Part shown: in pieces, positions 45,461 to 55,030 of the stretch
How the letters are laid out: every line of letters begins with the position of its first letter
How positions within the stretch are numbered: the stretch's first letter is position 1
NCBI RefSeq assembly: GCF_024585265.1
Contig: NZ_CP036533.1
Span: 124,001-188,000 of the forward strand
Length of the DNA stretch: 64,000 bases
Source: Bradyrhizobium sp. WBAH42
GTDB lineage: Bacteria; Pseudomonadota; Alphaproteobacteria; Rhizobiales; Xanthobacteraceae
Reading direction: 5' to 3'
Program-made: the position numbers and the translations under genes
The notes under the pieces: model-generated
What the model saw: only the letters and a program-made list of their open reading frames with translations
Database searches by the model: none
What the model was told of the DNA's origin: nothing

Positions 45461-46474
45461 TCAGCGTCCGGTGATCAGCCCCCTGCTGGTGACGACCACC
45501 CAGCGGCCATCCTGGCGGCGGATCGCATCGACACGGCCGACGCCGGGAATGGGATCGCCGGGATAGACCTCGTAGAGGCCGTCGCGGCCCTCGATCAGCG
45601 CGCCGCCATTGCTGGCGTTGCGCAGCCGCCAACCTTCGATCGTCGGCAGACGTCCGACTTCGGTCTTGGGAGCTGCGGGCGCCGGGGCCGCCGCGGTCGC
45701 GACCTGGGTCTGGGGCTGGGTCGGCGCGATCGAGCCGGTGGTCTCCTTGGGCATCGCTGCTGCGGCCTGCGCGGGCGCGGCAGGCGGCGTGGCGCGGAGC
45801 TTGTCGACGGTCTCGGACAGCTTTGCGATCCTGGCCAGCGGCTCGGCCTGCGCCTTTTCGAGCTTGTCCAGCCGGTCGTTGGCGCGGTTGAACTGGCTCA
45901 GGCCGGACTTCGAGCTCTGCTCGACATTGGCCTTCAGTGCGACGAGGTCGGCATCGATCCGCGCGACGGAGGCATCCAGCGCATTGGTGTCGGCGACCTG
46001 GACCGGCGCCTGGGCTGGAGCAGCGAAATGCATCATGCCGGCGGTCGCAAGCGCGCCGCTGATCGCGCCGACGCTGGCGGCAATCGCCACCACCGCGGCC
46101 ATGGCCGACAGGCGACGCTTGCTGCCGGCCTCGCGCGGCTCGTCCGCCTTCACATGGGGGGCGAAGTCCTCACGGTCCCACGAACGATCCGAGGGCGCCA
46201 TGACAATCAGCTTGCCGGGCTTCGGCTCGGGCTTGGCCTCAGTCTTGACTTCAGTCTTGGCTTCGACCTTCGGCACTTCGATCCGCGGCGGCTCAATCTT
46301 CGGGGCGTCCGCCTTGACCGGATCCGGCTTGATGGGATCCGGCTTGGGCGGTGCTTCGTGGTCGGGGGCGATCGAGGGGGCGTCGATACCGGCGGCAGCC
46401 TCAAGGACCACCGGCGCTGTGGCGTCGACAGCACCGGAATCCTGGGCAGCCTGCTCGGGCATGGGTTCGCTCAC
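45461..46474 (-). CDS. Pro/Lys-rich membrane protein with coiled coil
   Basis: 337 residues, with GTG at 46474 as the start (GGAG ten bases upstream). The N-terminal 110 residues are Pro/Lys/Glu-rich and probably disordered. A single transmembrane helix follows (SAMAAVVAIAASVGAISGAL), then a periplasmic coiled coil (LDASVARIDADLVALKANVE, LDKLEKAQAEPL), a Pro/Ala linker and a folded C-terminal domain (GWRLRNASNGGALIEGRDGL, VVVTSRGLITGR). It resembles envelope-spanning proteins of rhizobia with unknown function. It is not in an obvious operon. Confidence 0.6.
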   Translation of the reverse strand: MSEPMPEQAAQDSGAVDATAPVVLEAAAGIDAPSIAPDHEAPPKPDPIKPDPVKADAPKIEPPRIEVPKVEAKTEVKTEAKPEPKPGKLIVMAPSDRSWDREDFAPHVKADEPREAGSKRRLSAMAAVVAIAASVGAISGALATAGMMHFAAPAQAPVQVADTNALDASVARIDADLVALKANVEQSSKSGLSQFNRANDRLDKLEKAQAEPLARIAKLSETVDKLRATPPAAPAQAAAAMPKETTGSIAPTQPQTQVATAAAPAPAAPKTEVGRLPTIEGWRLRNASNGGALIEGRDGLYEVYPGDPIPGVGRVDAIRRQDGRWVVVTSRGLITGR

Positions 46475-46673
46475 GGCTCAAATACTCCAGTCTCGGTTGA
46501 CCTTTTGGTAACTTTCATTGCTTGCGAAATCCTTACCTCGGGACCCGCTTACGGAAATTTTAGGAAGTTATCCGGGGCTGAATTGGGCCGGGAAAGTGGA
46601 ACCGGTGTGGCGGGCGTGAAACAATTCGTAATCGGGGGAAGATGAACGGAGGCGGAATGGGCGCTGGGTCGCT

Positions 46674-46712
46674 CATCCTTCGAGGCTCGCTACGCTCGCG
46701 CCCTCAGGATGA
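46674..46712. repeat. short palindromic repeat, family G (copy 2)
   Basis: CATCCTTCGAGG...CCCTCAGGATGA with the centre CTCGCTACGCTCGCG. It lies in the 385-bp gap 46475-46859, in which I see no gene. Confidence 0.6.
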
Positions 46713-46742
46713 CGGAGAGCGTTGAGCGCGCTGCTCCTCCAG

Positions 46743-46822
46743 CGTCATTGCGAGCGCAGCGAAGCAATCCAGAATTCCTCCGCGGCGGCAGCCTGGATTG
46801 CTTCGCTACGCTCGCAATGACG
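46743..46822. repeat. palindromic intergenic repeat, family A (copy 5)
   Basis: An 80-bp copy, CGTCATTGCGAGCGCAGCGA to CTACGCTCGCAATGACG, 38 bp downstream of the TPM-domain gene stop codon. Together with the G repeat it accounts for most of the 385-bp gap. Confidence 0.9.
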
Positions 46823-46859
46823 GATGTGGAGTGACTCCCGCCTCTCACATCACACTCCG

Positions 46860-47357
46860 TCACATCACGACCGGAGCATCCGGCAGTTCGTTCGCATGCG
46901 GCCCTTGCGGCGGGAAATGCCTTGCCAGCTCGCGCGACACTGCCTCGATGCCATTGATGACGCCATGTTCGAACCGGCCCGACCTGAACTCGGCCTCCAT
47001 CGCGCGGCAGATCGTCTCCCAACCTTCCGCGCCAACCTTCGCATCGATGCCGCGATCGGCGATGATCTCGACGTCGCGGTCGGCGAGCAGGAGATAGATC
47101 AGGACGCCGCTGTTGTGCGCGGTGTCCCAGATGCGCAGATGCGAGAACACGTCGAGCGCGCGCGCGCGGGCCGGCTGGTTGCGGAACAGCGGACGGCCGT
47201 CGAGCGCCCCTTCGACGACGAAGCGGACCTGGCCGGAATGGGTGGCTTCGCCGCGCTGGATCGCCTGCTCGATGCGGTCGAGCACGGCTTGCGGGAAAAT
47301 CTGCTTCGCCCGCCAATGATGCTGGACGAGATGTCGGGCAATGCGCTTGATGCTCAT
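46860..47357 (-). CDS. TPM-domain protein
   Basis: 165 residues. The conserved region is GVLIYLLLADRDVEIIADRGIDAKV, followed by WETICRAMEAEF and FEHGVINGIEAV, characteristic of the TPM (TLP18.3/Psb32/MOLO-1) fold. There is no signal peptide. Its start is three bases from the stop of the next gene upstream (47361), so the two TPM proteins are co-translated. The biochemical role is not established; plant members have phosphatase-like activity. Confidence 0.85.
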   Translation of the reverse strand: MSIKRIARHLVQHHWRAKQIFPQAVLDRIEQAIQRGEATHSGQVRFVVEGALDGRPLFRNQPARARALDVFSHLRIWDTAHNSGVLIYLLLADRDVEIIADRGIDAKVGAEGWETICRAMEAEFRSGRFEHGVINGIEAVSRELARHFPPQGPHANELPDAPVVM

Positions 47358-47360
47358 GTC

Positions 47361-48260
47361 CTACCAGCTCCCCGAGGCACCGCCGCCGCCAAAACTGCCG
47401 CCACCGCCGCTGAAGCCGCCGCTGTCGCTGCTGCTGGAAGATCCGCTGCTCCAGCCACCCGAGGAACCGCTCGACCACGAGCCGCCGCGCGAGCGACCTG
47501 TACCCGGCGTGATCGCCGAAAACAGATCGGCGATAAATCCGATGATGAAGCCGAGCACGCCGACGGCCGCGGCGAGAGCAGCGGAGCCGAGGATGACCCA
47601 GGTCACCGCTGCAATGATGCCCCCGGTCACCAATGATCCGAGCAGCCGCCCCAGGATCGCGCGGAAAAACCCGCCGACGCCGATCGAGGCGAACAGCGCC
47701 ACCGCGAACACCGGCGCGAGGTCGTCCAGATTGTGGGCGAAGTTGACGCTGCGCGAGGGTGACGGCAGCGGCTCGCCGTCGATCACCCGCATCATGCGGT
47801 CGACGCCTGCGCTGATGCCCGCGGCGAAATCGCCGCTCCTGAACTTGGGGGTGATATCCTCGTCGATGATGCGCCGCGAGGTGACGTCGGTGAGCACGCC
47901 TTCGAGACCGTAGCCGACCTCGATGCGCAAATGCCGGTCGTTCTTGGCGACGACGAGGATCGCGCCGTCGTCGACCTTCTTGCGACCGATCTTCCAGGCC
48001 TCCGCGACCCGGATCGAGAATTGCTCGATCGTCTCCGGCTGCGTGGTCGGGACGATCAGGACGGCGATCTGGCTGCCCTTGCGGTTCTCGAAATCGCGCA
48101 GCTTTTGCGTGAGCGTGGCGATGTCGCTGCTTGAGAGCGTGCCGGTCTGATCGACGACGCGGCCGGTGAGCTGGGGGACGGCGACGTCGGCGTGGGTGGG
48201 GAAGGCAAAGGTGAGGAGGAGTGCGATGGCGAGGACCGCGCACCACACCCTCGCTGTCAT
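47361..48260 (-). CDS. TPM-domain membrane protein (YgcG type) with Gly/Ser-rich tail
   Basis: 299 residues from the ATG at 48260, which lies inside a family B repeat and has no clear RBS; a GTG a few codons in is an alternative. A signal peptide (VWCAVLAIALLLTFAFPTHA) leads to the TPM domain (GRVVDQTGTLSSSDIATL, DDGAILVVAKNDRHLRIEVG, DEDITPKFRSGDFAAGI). Two helices follow (FAVALFASIGVGGFFRAIL and later VTWVILGSAALAAAVGVLG), then a tail of Ser/Gly ending SFGGGGASGSW. It belongs with the LemA gene upstream (48393), a recurrent partner. Confidence 0.85.
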   Translation of the reverse strand: MTARVWCAVLAIALLLTFAFPTHADVAVPQLTGRVVDQTGTLSSSDIATLTQKLRDFENRKGSQIAVLIVPTTQPETIEQFSIRVAEAWKIGRKKVDDGAILVVAKNDRHLRIEVGYGLEGVLTDVTSRRIIDEDITPKFRSGDFAAGISAGVDRMMRVIDGEPLPSPSRSVNFAHNLDDLAPVFAVALFASIGVGGFFRAILGRLLGSLVTGGIIAAVTWVILGSAALAAAVGVLGFIIGFIADLFSAITPGTGRSRGGSWSSGSSGGWSSGSSSSSDSGGFSGGGGSFGGGGASGSW

Positions 48261-48356
48261 CGCGCGGCTGGACCGGGCGATCCAGTATTCCAGAGACGCC
48301 GGCGGGATGCGGAGAGGCCGCGGCGTACTGGATTCCCCGCCTTCGCGGGGAATGAC
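48256..48356. repeat. palindromic repeat, family B (copy 3)
   Basis: GTCATCGCGCGGCTGGACCG on the left, CCCGCCTTCGCGGGGAATGAC on the right, centre GCGTACTGGATT. It overlaps the apparent start codon of the downstream TPM gene by 5 bp and separates that gene from lemA. Confidence 0.85.
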
Positions 48357-48392
48357 AGTGGTGGGTGGGACGCGCATCGGGACCGAACGCGC

Positions 48393-49001
48393 TTATTTCG
48401 ACGGCGCCGGTGCCGGATTGAAGTCCACCTTGGGCGCGGTCGAGATCGCCTTCTCGTTCTCGACCGTGAAGTTCGGCTTTTCCTTGTAGCCGAACGCCAT
48501 CGCGGTGAGGTTGGTCGGGAACGAGCGGATGGTGACGTTATAGTCCTGCACCGCCTTGATGTAGCGGTTGCGCGCGACCGTGATACGGTTCTCGGTGCCC
48601 TCGAGCTGCGACATCAAATCCTTGAACAAGGCATCGGACTTCAGCTGCGGATAGTTCTCGGTGACGACCAGGAGGCGCGACAGCGCGTTGGAGAGCTCGC
48701 CCTGGGCGGCCTGGAATTTCTGGAACGCGGCGGGATCGTTCAGCACCTCGGGCGTCGCCTGGATGCTGCCGACCTTGGCGCGGGCATTGGTGACGCCGAG
48801 CAGCACGTCCTTCTCCTGCTGGGCAAAGCCCTTCACCGAGTTGACGAGGTTGGGCACGAGATCGGCGCGGCGCTGATACTGGTTCACGACCTCGGACCAA
48901 TTGGCCTTGATCTGCTCATCCTCGCTCTGGATCGCGTTGTAGCCGCAATTGGTCAAGCTCAGCGAGGCCAGGGCGGCCAGCACGGTCAGGATCTTGCGCA
49001 T
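48393..49001 (-). CDS. lemA: LemA-family lipoprotein
   Basis: 202 residues; GGGAGAA before the ATG at 49001. The N-terminal lipoprotein signal ends in SLTNCGYN (lipobox Cys19). The LemA helical domain contains VNQYQRRADLVPNLVNSVKG, a hallmark, and NARAKVGSI. Proteins of this family are coiled-coil-like envelope proteins of unclear role. The following two TPM genes on the same strand form the common LemA-TPM neighbourhood. Confidence 0.93.
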   Translation of the reverse strand: MRKILTVLAALASLSLTNCGYNAIQSEDEQIKANWSEVVNQYQRRADLVPNLVNSVKGFAQQEKDVLLGVTNARAKVGSIQATPEVLNDPAAFQKFQAAQGELSNALSRLLVVTENYPQLKSDALFKDLMSQLEGTENRITVARNRYIKAVQDYNVTIRSFPTNLTAMAFGYKEKPNFTVENEKAISTAPKVDFNPAPAPSK

Positions 49002-49143
49002 TAAATTTCTCCCGGTGGAATCCATCGCAAACTACCAGATTGCGCGCCCGAGAAAAGCAGCCGGCTGACGCAAGCCTCTTGCCTCGCACGGGCCGACATA
49101 GTCAACTCCGCAAAACAAAAGCGGAAACGCCAGGGGGAACGCG

Positions 49144-49998
49144 ATGTCCTCGTTCGAGACCATCCTCGTGGAACGGCCGGAGCCGGCGATCGTCCGTGTC
49201 GTGATGAACCGGCCCGAGGCGCGCAACGCGCAGAACCTGCAAATGACCTACGACCTCAACGCCGCGTTCGATGCGGCGGTGCAGGACGACGCAGTCAAGG
49301 TGATCATTCTCGCCGGCAACGGGCCGCACTTCTCCTCCGGCCACGACCTGCGTCCCGGAGACAAGAATACCGCAGGGGTCGATTTTCCGCCGATTGGAAA
49401 TTGGGGTGGCTTTGCCGAGCCGAACGCCCATGGCCGCTTCGCCCGCGAGCAGGAAATTTATCTCCAGATCACGCGGCGCTGGCGCAACCTTGCGAAGCCC
49501 ACCATTGCCGAGGTGCACGGCAAGTGCATCGCCGGCGGTCTGATGCTGGCCTGGGCCTGCGATCTCATCGTCGCCAGCGACGATGCGCAGTTCTGCGATC
49601 CCGTCGTCACCATGGGCGTCTGCGGCGTCGAATGGTTCGTGCATCCCTGGGAGCTGGGTGCGCGCAAGGCCAAGGAGTTCCTGTTCACCGCCGACAGCTG
49701 GAGCGCCGAGGAGGCGCACCAGCTCGGCATGGTCAACCAAATCGTGCCGCGCGCCGAGCTGTCGTCGCGCGTGCTGGAGCTGGCACGAAGGATCGCGACA
49801 AAGCCGTCCTTCGCGCTGAAGCTGACCAAGGAGGCGGTCAACCGCTCGGTCGACGTCATGGGCCAACCGGCCGCGATCGACCAGGCTTTTGCGTTGCATC
49901 AGCTCTGTCACGCGCACAATCTCCAGGAGTTCGGCATGATCGTCGATCCATCCGGCCTGCATCCCTCCGTGCGCAAGCCGCCGGCCGCCGCGGAGTAG
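49144..49998 (+). CDS. enoyl-CoA hydratase/isomerase family protein
   Basis: 284 residues. The crotonase fold is recognisable: RVVMNRPEARNAQNLQM, then an oxyanion-hole segment GNGPHFSSGHDLRPGD, AEVHGKCIAGGLMLAWACDL and a second ASDDAQFCDP. The catalytic Glu positions of classical ECH are not clearly preserved near VTMGVCGVEW, so the reaction (hydration, isomerisation or other) is open. It is first in an operon with two acyl-CoA dehydrogenases (gaps of 5 and 13 bp), so it belongs to a beta-oxidation-type pathway. Confidence 0.88.
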   Translation: MSSFETILVERPEPAIVRVVMNRPEARNAQNLQMTYDLNAAFDAAVQDDAVKVIILAGNGPHFSSGHDLRPGDKNTAGVDFPPIGNWGGFAEPNAHGRFAREQEIYLQITRRWRNLAKPTIAEVHGKCIAGGLMLAWACDLIVASDDAQFCDPVVTMGVCGVEWFVHPWELGARKAKEFLFTADSWSAEEAHQLGMVNQIVPRAELSSRVLELARRIATKPSFALKLTKEAVNRSVDVMGQPAAIDQAFALHQLCHAHNLQEFGMIVDPSGLHPSVRKPPAAAE

Positions 49999-50003
49999 AC
50001 GCG

Positions 50004-51152
50004 ATGGATCTCAATCTCAGTGACGAGCAAAAGTTGCTGCGCGAAAGCGCGGAACGCTTTGTAGTCGAAAGCTATGACGCCGATCATCGCCGCAAGATGG
50101 CGAATGATCCGCTCGGCTTCAGCCCGGCCGTTTGGAAGCAATTCGCCGAGCTCGGCTGGCTGGCACTGCCACTTCCCGAAGAGTATGGCGGGCTCGGCGG
50201 CAACGCGGTCGATATCGGCATCCTGATGGAGGCTTTCGGCCGCGGTCTGGTGTCGGAGCCCTATGTCGCAACGGTCGTGCTCGGGGCCGCGCTGATCGCC
50301 AGATGCGGCACCAGCGAGCAGAAGCAGGCGAGCCTGCCCAAGGTGGCGGACGGATCGCTGAAGCTTGCCTTGGCGCATTCGGAGCGCGCGGCCCGGTTCG
50401 ATCTTGCCAGGGTCTCGACCAGCGCGAACAAGACGGCGCAAGGCTGGCGCCTGTCCGGCAGCAAGATCGCCGTGCTCGACGGACATGCCGCCGACGAGAT
50501 CATCGTCTCCGCCCATATCCACGATCATTGGGGACCCCAGGGGCGGATCGGCCTGTTCCTCGTGCAGGCGACGACGTCAGGTCTCGTCATCAGCGATTAT
50601 CCGCGCCTCGGCGGCGGACGAGCCTGCAACATCGAGCTGCTCGAGGCGCATCTGCCGGAAGACGCCCTGCTCGGCGACGGCAGCGACGCCCTGCCCGCGA
50701 TCGAATGGGCGATCGATCGCGCCATGGCCGCGCTCGGCGCCGAAGCTGTCGGCATCATGCAGACGCTGCTCGACACCACGCTCGACTACACCAAGATCCG
50801 AAAACAATTCGGCCGGCCGCTCTCCGCCAACCAGGTGATCCGCCACCGCCTCGCCGACATGGCGATGCAGATCGACGAGGCGCGCTCGATGGCGCTGCGG
50901 GCGGCGTTGAAGGCCGATAGCGCGCCGGTTGAACGCGCGCGGGCCGCGTCGGGCGCGAAGGCGAAGATCGGCAAATGCGCGCGCTTCGTCGGCGAGCAGT
51001 CGATCCAGCTCCATGGCGGCATGGGCGTCACCGAGGAGCTCGAGGTCGGCGCCTATTTCAAGCGGCTCGTCGCCTTCGACACGCTGTTCGGCGGCACCGC
51101 GCATCACTATGCCCGCCACGCCGCGCTGGGCCGCAGAGCCATCTCGGCTTAA
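50004..51152 (+). CDS. acyl-CoA dehydrogenase
   Basis: 382 residues, five bases after the hydratase stop. N-terminal LSDEQKLLRESAERFV and LPLPEEYGGLGG are typical. The middle domain is degenerate: the usual flavin segment is replaced by ALAHSERAARFDLARVST. The C-terminal part has TKIRKQFGRPLSANQVIRHR and SIQLHGGMGVTEE. With the next gene it forms a two-subunit pair, as in steroid and bile acid side-chain acyl-CoA dehydrogenases (heterotetrameric type). The active-site base is not certain. Confidence 0.9.
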   Translation: MDLNLSDEQKLLRESAERFVVESYDADHRRKMANDPLGFSPAVWKQFAELGWLALPLPEEYGGLGGNAVDIGILMEAFGRGLVSEPYVATVVLGAALIARCGTSEQKQASLPKVADGSLKLALAHSERAARFDLARVSTSANKTAQGWRLSGSKIAVLDGHAADEIIVSAHIHDHWGPQGRIGLFLVQATTSGLVISDYPRLGGGRACNIELLEAHLPEDALLGDGSDALPAIEWAIDRAMAALGAEAVGIMQTLLDTTLDYTKIRKQFGRPLSANQVIRHRLADMAMQIDEARSMALRAALKADSAPVERARAASGAKAKIGKCARFVGEQSIQLHGGMGVTEELEVGAYFKRLVAFDTLFGGTAHHYARHAALGRRAISA

Positions 51153-51165
51153 CAAGGAGCGCATC

Positions 51166-52362
51166 ATGGACCTGTCGTTCAATGCCGAGGAGCGCGCCTT
51201 CCAGGACGAGGTACGCGGATTCATCGCCAAGAACCTCACCGAGGAGATGAAGCGCGCGACCGCGCTGACGCCATCGGTGTTCTCCGATCCTGATATCGGC
51301 ATGGCCTGGCAGCGCGCGCTGCACGCCCAAGGCTGGGGCGCGCCGGGCTGGCCGGTCGAATATGGCGGCCCCGATTGGACGCCGGCGCAGCGCTGGATCT
51401 TCGAGACCGAATGCGCCCGCGCCGGCGTGCCCAATGTCAACGTGATGGGCGTCAAGATGGTCGGGCCCGTCATCATCGGCTTCGGCTCGCCGGAGCAGAA
51501 GAATTTCTACCTGCCGCGGATTCTCTCCGGCGAGGATTATTGGTGTCAGGGCTATTCCGAGCCGGGGTCCGGCTCCGATCTCTCGTCGCTCAAGACCCGC
51601 GCGGTGCGCGACGGCGACGATTACATCATCAACGGCACCAAGATCTGGACCACGCACGCCCATCACGCCAACCGCATGTTCGCGCTGGTGCGCACCAGCG
51701 ACGGGCCGCGGCAGCAGGACGGCATCAGCTTCATCCTGATCGACATGAAGACGCCGGGCATCACCACGCGCCCGATCCTGACCATCGGCGGCGACCACGA
51801 GGTCAACCAGGTGTTCTTCGACGACGTCCGCGTGCCGGTCGCCAACCGGGTCGGCGAGGAAGGCAAGGGCTGGACCTATGGCAAATACCTGCTCGAGTTC
51901 GAGCGCGGCGCGGGCATCGCCTCGGCCAAGCTGCGCGAAGGCTTGAAGGCGATCGCGGATCTCGCCGAGTCCGACCTCACGGGGCGGGCGATCGACAGCC
52001 CCGACATCGCAACGCGGATCTCGGAGGTGGAGGTCGATATCGACGCGCTGGAGATGACGGAGCTGCGCGTGCTCTCGGCACTCCAGACCGGCCAGAATCC
52101 CGGTGCGGTGTCGTCGATCCTGAAGCTGCGCAACAGCGAGATCCGCCAGGCCGTCACGCGGCTCGGGGCCGACGTGATCGGCCACGACGCCCTCGCCGTC
52201 GAGCCGATGCGCCCGCTCTACAAGCTCAACCACGAGCCGGCGACGCCTGAGGAGATGCTGACGGTGATGCCGGAATATCTCAACGGCCGCGCCTACACCA
52301 TCTTCGGCGGCACCTCGGAGATCCAGCGCGACATCATCGCGAAGATGATGCTGGGGATTTGA
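51166..52362 (+). CDS. acyl-CoA dehydrogenase
   Basis: 398 residues; AAGGAG lies upstream of the ATG. LSFNAEERAFQDEVRGFIAK, WPVEYGGPDWT, QGYSEPGSGSDLSSLKTRA, NGTKIWTTHAHHANRMFAL and a C-terminal FGGTSEIQRDIIAKMMLG show an intact ACAD. It is the stronger of the two ACADs in this operon and probably carries the flavin; the partner at 50004 may be a structural subunit. The substrate is unknown. Confidence 0.93.
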   Translation: MDLSFNAEERAFQDEVRGFIAKNLTEEMKRATALTPSVFSDPDIGMAWQRALHAQGWGAPGWPVEYGGPDWTPAQRWIFETECARAGVPNVNVMGVKMVGPVIIGFGSPEQKNFYLPRILSGEDYWCQGYSEPGSGSDLSSLKTRAVRDGDDYIINGTKIWTTHAHHANRMFALVRTSDGPRQQDGISFILIDMKTPGITTRPILTIGGDHEVNQVFFDDVRVPVANRVGEEGKGWTYGKYLLEFERGAGIASAKLREGLKAIADLAESDLTGRAIDSPDIATRISEVEVDIDALEMTELRVLSALQTGQNPGAVSSILKLRNSEIRQAVTRLGADVIGHDALAVEPMRPLYKLNHEPATPEEMLTVMPEYLNGRAYTIFGGTSEIQRDIIAKMMLGI

Positions 52363-52380
52363 GGGCTACGATCTCTCCCT

Positions 52381-52467
52381 TGTCATTGCGAGGAGCTCTT
52401 GCGACGAAGCAATCCAGAATCTTTCCGCGGAGATAAACTGGATTGCTTCGCTACACTCGCAATGACG
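52381..52467. repeat. palindromic intergenic repeat, family A (copy 6)
   Basis: Begins TGTCATTGCGAGGAGCTCTT and ends GCTACACTCGCAATGACG, 87 bp. It lies between the acyl-CoA dehydrogenase and the convergent molybdenum hydroxylase gene. Confidence 0.88.
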
Positions 52468-52482
52468 GTGCACTTGTGGCCG

Positions 52483-54804
52483 TTAGCCCGCCTTCGCGTC
52501 CCGGATCGCCTGCCAGATCTTCTGCGGCGTCAGGGGCGTGTTGAGCTGGGTGATTCCGAGCTCGGCGAGCGCGTCCATCACGCCGTTGGTGACGCAGGGC
52601 GGGCCACCGATGGCGCCGGACTCGCCGCAGCCTTTGGCGCCGAGCGGATTGGTGCGGCAGCGCGCGGTGTCGTCGAGCGTCACCACGATCGGCGGCACGT
52701 CGTCGGCGCGCGGGATGCAATAATCCTGGTAGCTCGCGGTCAGCAGCTGGCCGTCGGCATCGTAGGAGACGCCCTCATACAGCGCCTGGCCAATGCCCTG
52801 CGCTACGCCGCCATGGATCTGCCCCGTGACCAGCATCGGGTTCACGGCGACGCCGACGTCGTCGACGGTGGTGTAGCGCACGACCTTGGAGACGCCGGTC
52901 TCGGGATCGATCTCGACCTCGCAGATATGCGTGCCGTTCGGCCAGCTCGGTCCATCCACCTCGCCTTCGGAATCGACGCTGAGCTTGGCGCCGTTCTCCT
53001 TCTCGGCGAGATCGAACAGGCTGATGCGGCGGTCGGTGCCAACCACGGTGAGCAAGCCGCCCTGATATTCGATGTCCTCGACCGAGGTCTCCAGCACGTT
53101 CGCCGCCTTCTCGCGCGCCTTCTGGATCAGATCGTTGGAGGATACCGCGACCGCGGTGCCGCCGACGAACAGCGAGCGCGAGCCGACGCTACCGAAGCCC
53201 ATGGCGAGATCAGTGTCGCCCTGCACGACGTCGATCTTGTCGAGGGGGATACCGAGCGAGTCGGAGATCATCTGGGTGTAGGTGGTCTGCAAGCCCTGCC
53301 CCATCGCCATGGTGCCGGAATGCAGCACGACGCGCCCTTGCGAGGTCGCGTGCAGGCTGACCTTCTCGGTGTGGGCGCGGCCGCCGGTCCACTCGATGTA
53401 GGAGGTGAGGCCGCGGCCGTAGAGCAGGCCCTTCTTCTTCGCCGCCTTCTTGCGCGCGGCAAAGCCGTCCCAGTCGGCAAGCTTCACGGCGCGGTCGAGC
53501 ATGTGCGCGAAGGCGCCGGAATCGTAGACCTGGCCGGCCGCATTGGTATAGGGCAGCTGCGCCGGCTTGATGTAGTTGGCTTTGCGGATCGCACGTGGAT
53601 CCATGCCGATTTTTCGCGCAGCAGCGTCGAACAGGCGCTCGACGATGAAGACGGCCTCAGGCCGGCCCGCGCCGCGATAGGCGCCGACAGGCGCGGTGTG
53701 GGTCATCACCGTCTTCACCTCAAAGTGCACCAGGGGCAGGTCATAGACACCGGTCTGAACGAACGGCCCGAGCACCAGCGGGATGATGTTGGCCGCGCCT
53801 GAGGAATAGGCCCCGGTGCAGCCGATCGACTTGACGCGATAGGCCAGCACCTTGCCCTTCTCGTCCAGCGCGAAGGACGCCGTCGAGGTCAGATCGCGGC
53901 CGTGGGTGCCGCCGACGAATTCGTCGGTGCGATCGCCGCGCCAGCGAATCTTCTTGTTCAGCTTGGTCGCGGCATAGGCGACGATGCCGTCTTCGGGATA
54001 GAGATTGGTCTTCTGGCCGAAGCCGCCGCCGATGTCGCCGACCAGCACGCGGACGCTGTCCTTCGGACGCTTGAGCACAGCCTCCGCCAGCACGTCGCGG
54101 GTCGAGGCCGGCGTCTGCGACTGCACGTGCAGCAAGAGACGGCCGGACTTCTTGTCGATCTCGGCAATGGTCGAGCGCGGCTCCATCGCCGATGGCACCA
54201 GGCGCTGGCTGACGATATCGAGCTCGACCGTATGCGCCGCCTTGGCAAAAGCCTCGTCGACCTTGGCGGCATCGCCGTAAGCCATCGCGCCGACGATGTT
54301 GTCGGGCGCCTCCGGCCACACCACGGGCGCGCCTGATTTCACCGCCTCGACGGGATCGACCACCGCGGGCTGCACGTCATATTCGACCGCGATCGCTTCA
54401 GCCGCGCTCTGCGCCTCCACGCGCGATGATGCCACCACCGCGGCCACGGCCTCGCCGGCATAGCGCACGACCTCGTGGGCGAGCAGCCGGCGCGGCGGCA
54501 CCGTCATCGGCTTGCCGTCCGGGCGCTTGAAGATGTTCAGAGTCGGGATGGTGCCGATGTCGTCCTTGATGAGGTCCGCGCCGGTGTAGATCGCGGCGAC
54601 GCCGGGCATCGAGGCCGCGGCACTGGTGTCGATCGCGACGATCTTCGCGTGGGCGTGCGGCGAGCGCAGCAGGTGCAACCACAAGGCGCCGTCCGCAGGC
54701 TTGTCGTCGATGAACTGTCCCTTCCCGGTGAGTAGCCTCTGATCTTCCAAACGCTTGACGGGCTGCCCCGCTCCGAAACGCAAATTGCCGGGAAGAATGT
54801 TCAT
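52483..54804 (-). CDS. xanthine dehydrogenase-family Mo-binding subunit (form II CoxL-like)
   Basis: 773 residues. N-terminal [20 protein letters not shown]; Mo-cofactor segments [33 protein letters not shown], and [15 protein letters not shown] with the general-base Glu. AYRGAGR is the motif of form II CoxL-like/aldehyde oxidoreductase proteins; the CO-oxidising form I has AYRCSFR. No gene for the FAD or [2Fe-2S] subunit is next to it, and the protein alone lacks the electron-transfer parts. It either pairs with subunits encoded elsewhere or works with an unknown carrier. Confidence 0.88.
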   Translation of the reverse strand: MNILPGNLRFGAGQPVKRLEDQRLLTGKGQFIDDKPADGALWLHLLRSPHAHAKIVAIDTSAAASMPGVAAIYTGADLIKDDIGTIPTLNIFKRPDGKPMTVPPRRLLAHEVVRYAGEAVAAVVASSRVEAQSAAEAIAVEYDVQPAVVDPVEAVKSGAPVVWPEAPDNIVGAMAYGDAAKVDEAFAKAAHTVELDIVSQRLVPSAMEPRSTIAEIDKKSGRLLLHVQSQTPASTRDVLAEAVLKRPKDSVRVLVGDIGGGFGQKTNLYPEDGIVAYAATKLNKKIRWRGDRTDEFVGGTHGRDLTSTASFALDEKGKVLAYRVKSIGCTGAYSSGAANIIPLVLGPFVQTGVYDLPLVHFEVKTVMTHTAPVGAYRGAGRPEAVFIVERLFDAAARKIGMDPRAIRKANYIKPAQLPYTNAAGQVYDSGAFAHMLDRAVKLADWDGFAARKKAAKKKGLLYGRGLTSYIEWTGGRAHTEKVSLHATSQGRVVLHSGTMAMGQGLQTTYTQMISDSLGIPLDKIDVVQGDTDLAMGFGSVGSRSLFVGGTAVAVSSNDLIQKAREKAANVLETSVEDIEYQGGLLTVVGTDRRISLFDLAEKENGAKLSVDSEGEVDGPSWPNGTHICEVEIDPETGVSKVVRYTTVDDVGVAVNPMLVTGQIHGGVAQGIGQALYEGVSYDADGQLLTASYQDYCIPRADDVPPIVVTLDDTARCRTNPLGAKGCGESGAIGGPPCVTNGVMDALAELGITQLNTPLTPQKIWQAIRDAKAG

Positions 54805-54926
54805 TCCGCTGTATCCTCGAGATCCGGAAAACGACCGCGGCGGTTTTAACCGATTTTGCGCGCCAGACAACCGAGCCCCGGCACATCTGCAATGCGCATC
54901 AAGGCCCCTTGCAGGCGCGGATTGGC

Positions 54927-55030
54927 TAAAGCGCGATGAGATTTGGACGAATCGTCATCGCGCTTAAGGTCTTTGTTTGAGCATGGTCTTTTCGGAAAAC
55001 CGCTTCACACTTTTCCGGATCATGCTCTAG
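54927..55030. repeat. palindromic repeat, family E (copy 3)
   Basis: First block TAAAGCGCGATGAGATTTGG ... CATCGCGCTTAAGG; second block GAGCATGGTCTTTTCGGAAA ... CCGGATCATGCTCTAG. The CTA at 55027-55029 is the TAG stop codon of the HtrA gene. It is the most complete copy of the family in this window. Confidence 0.88.
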
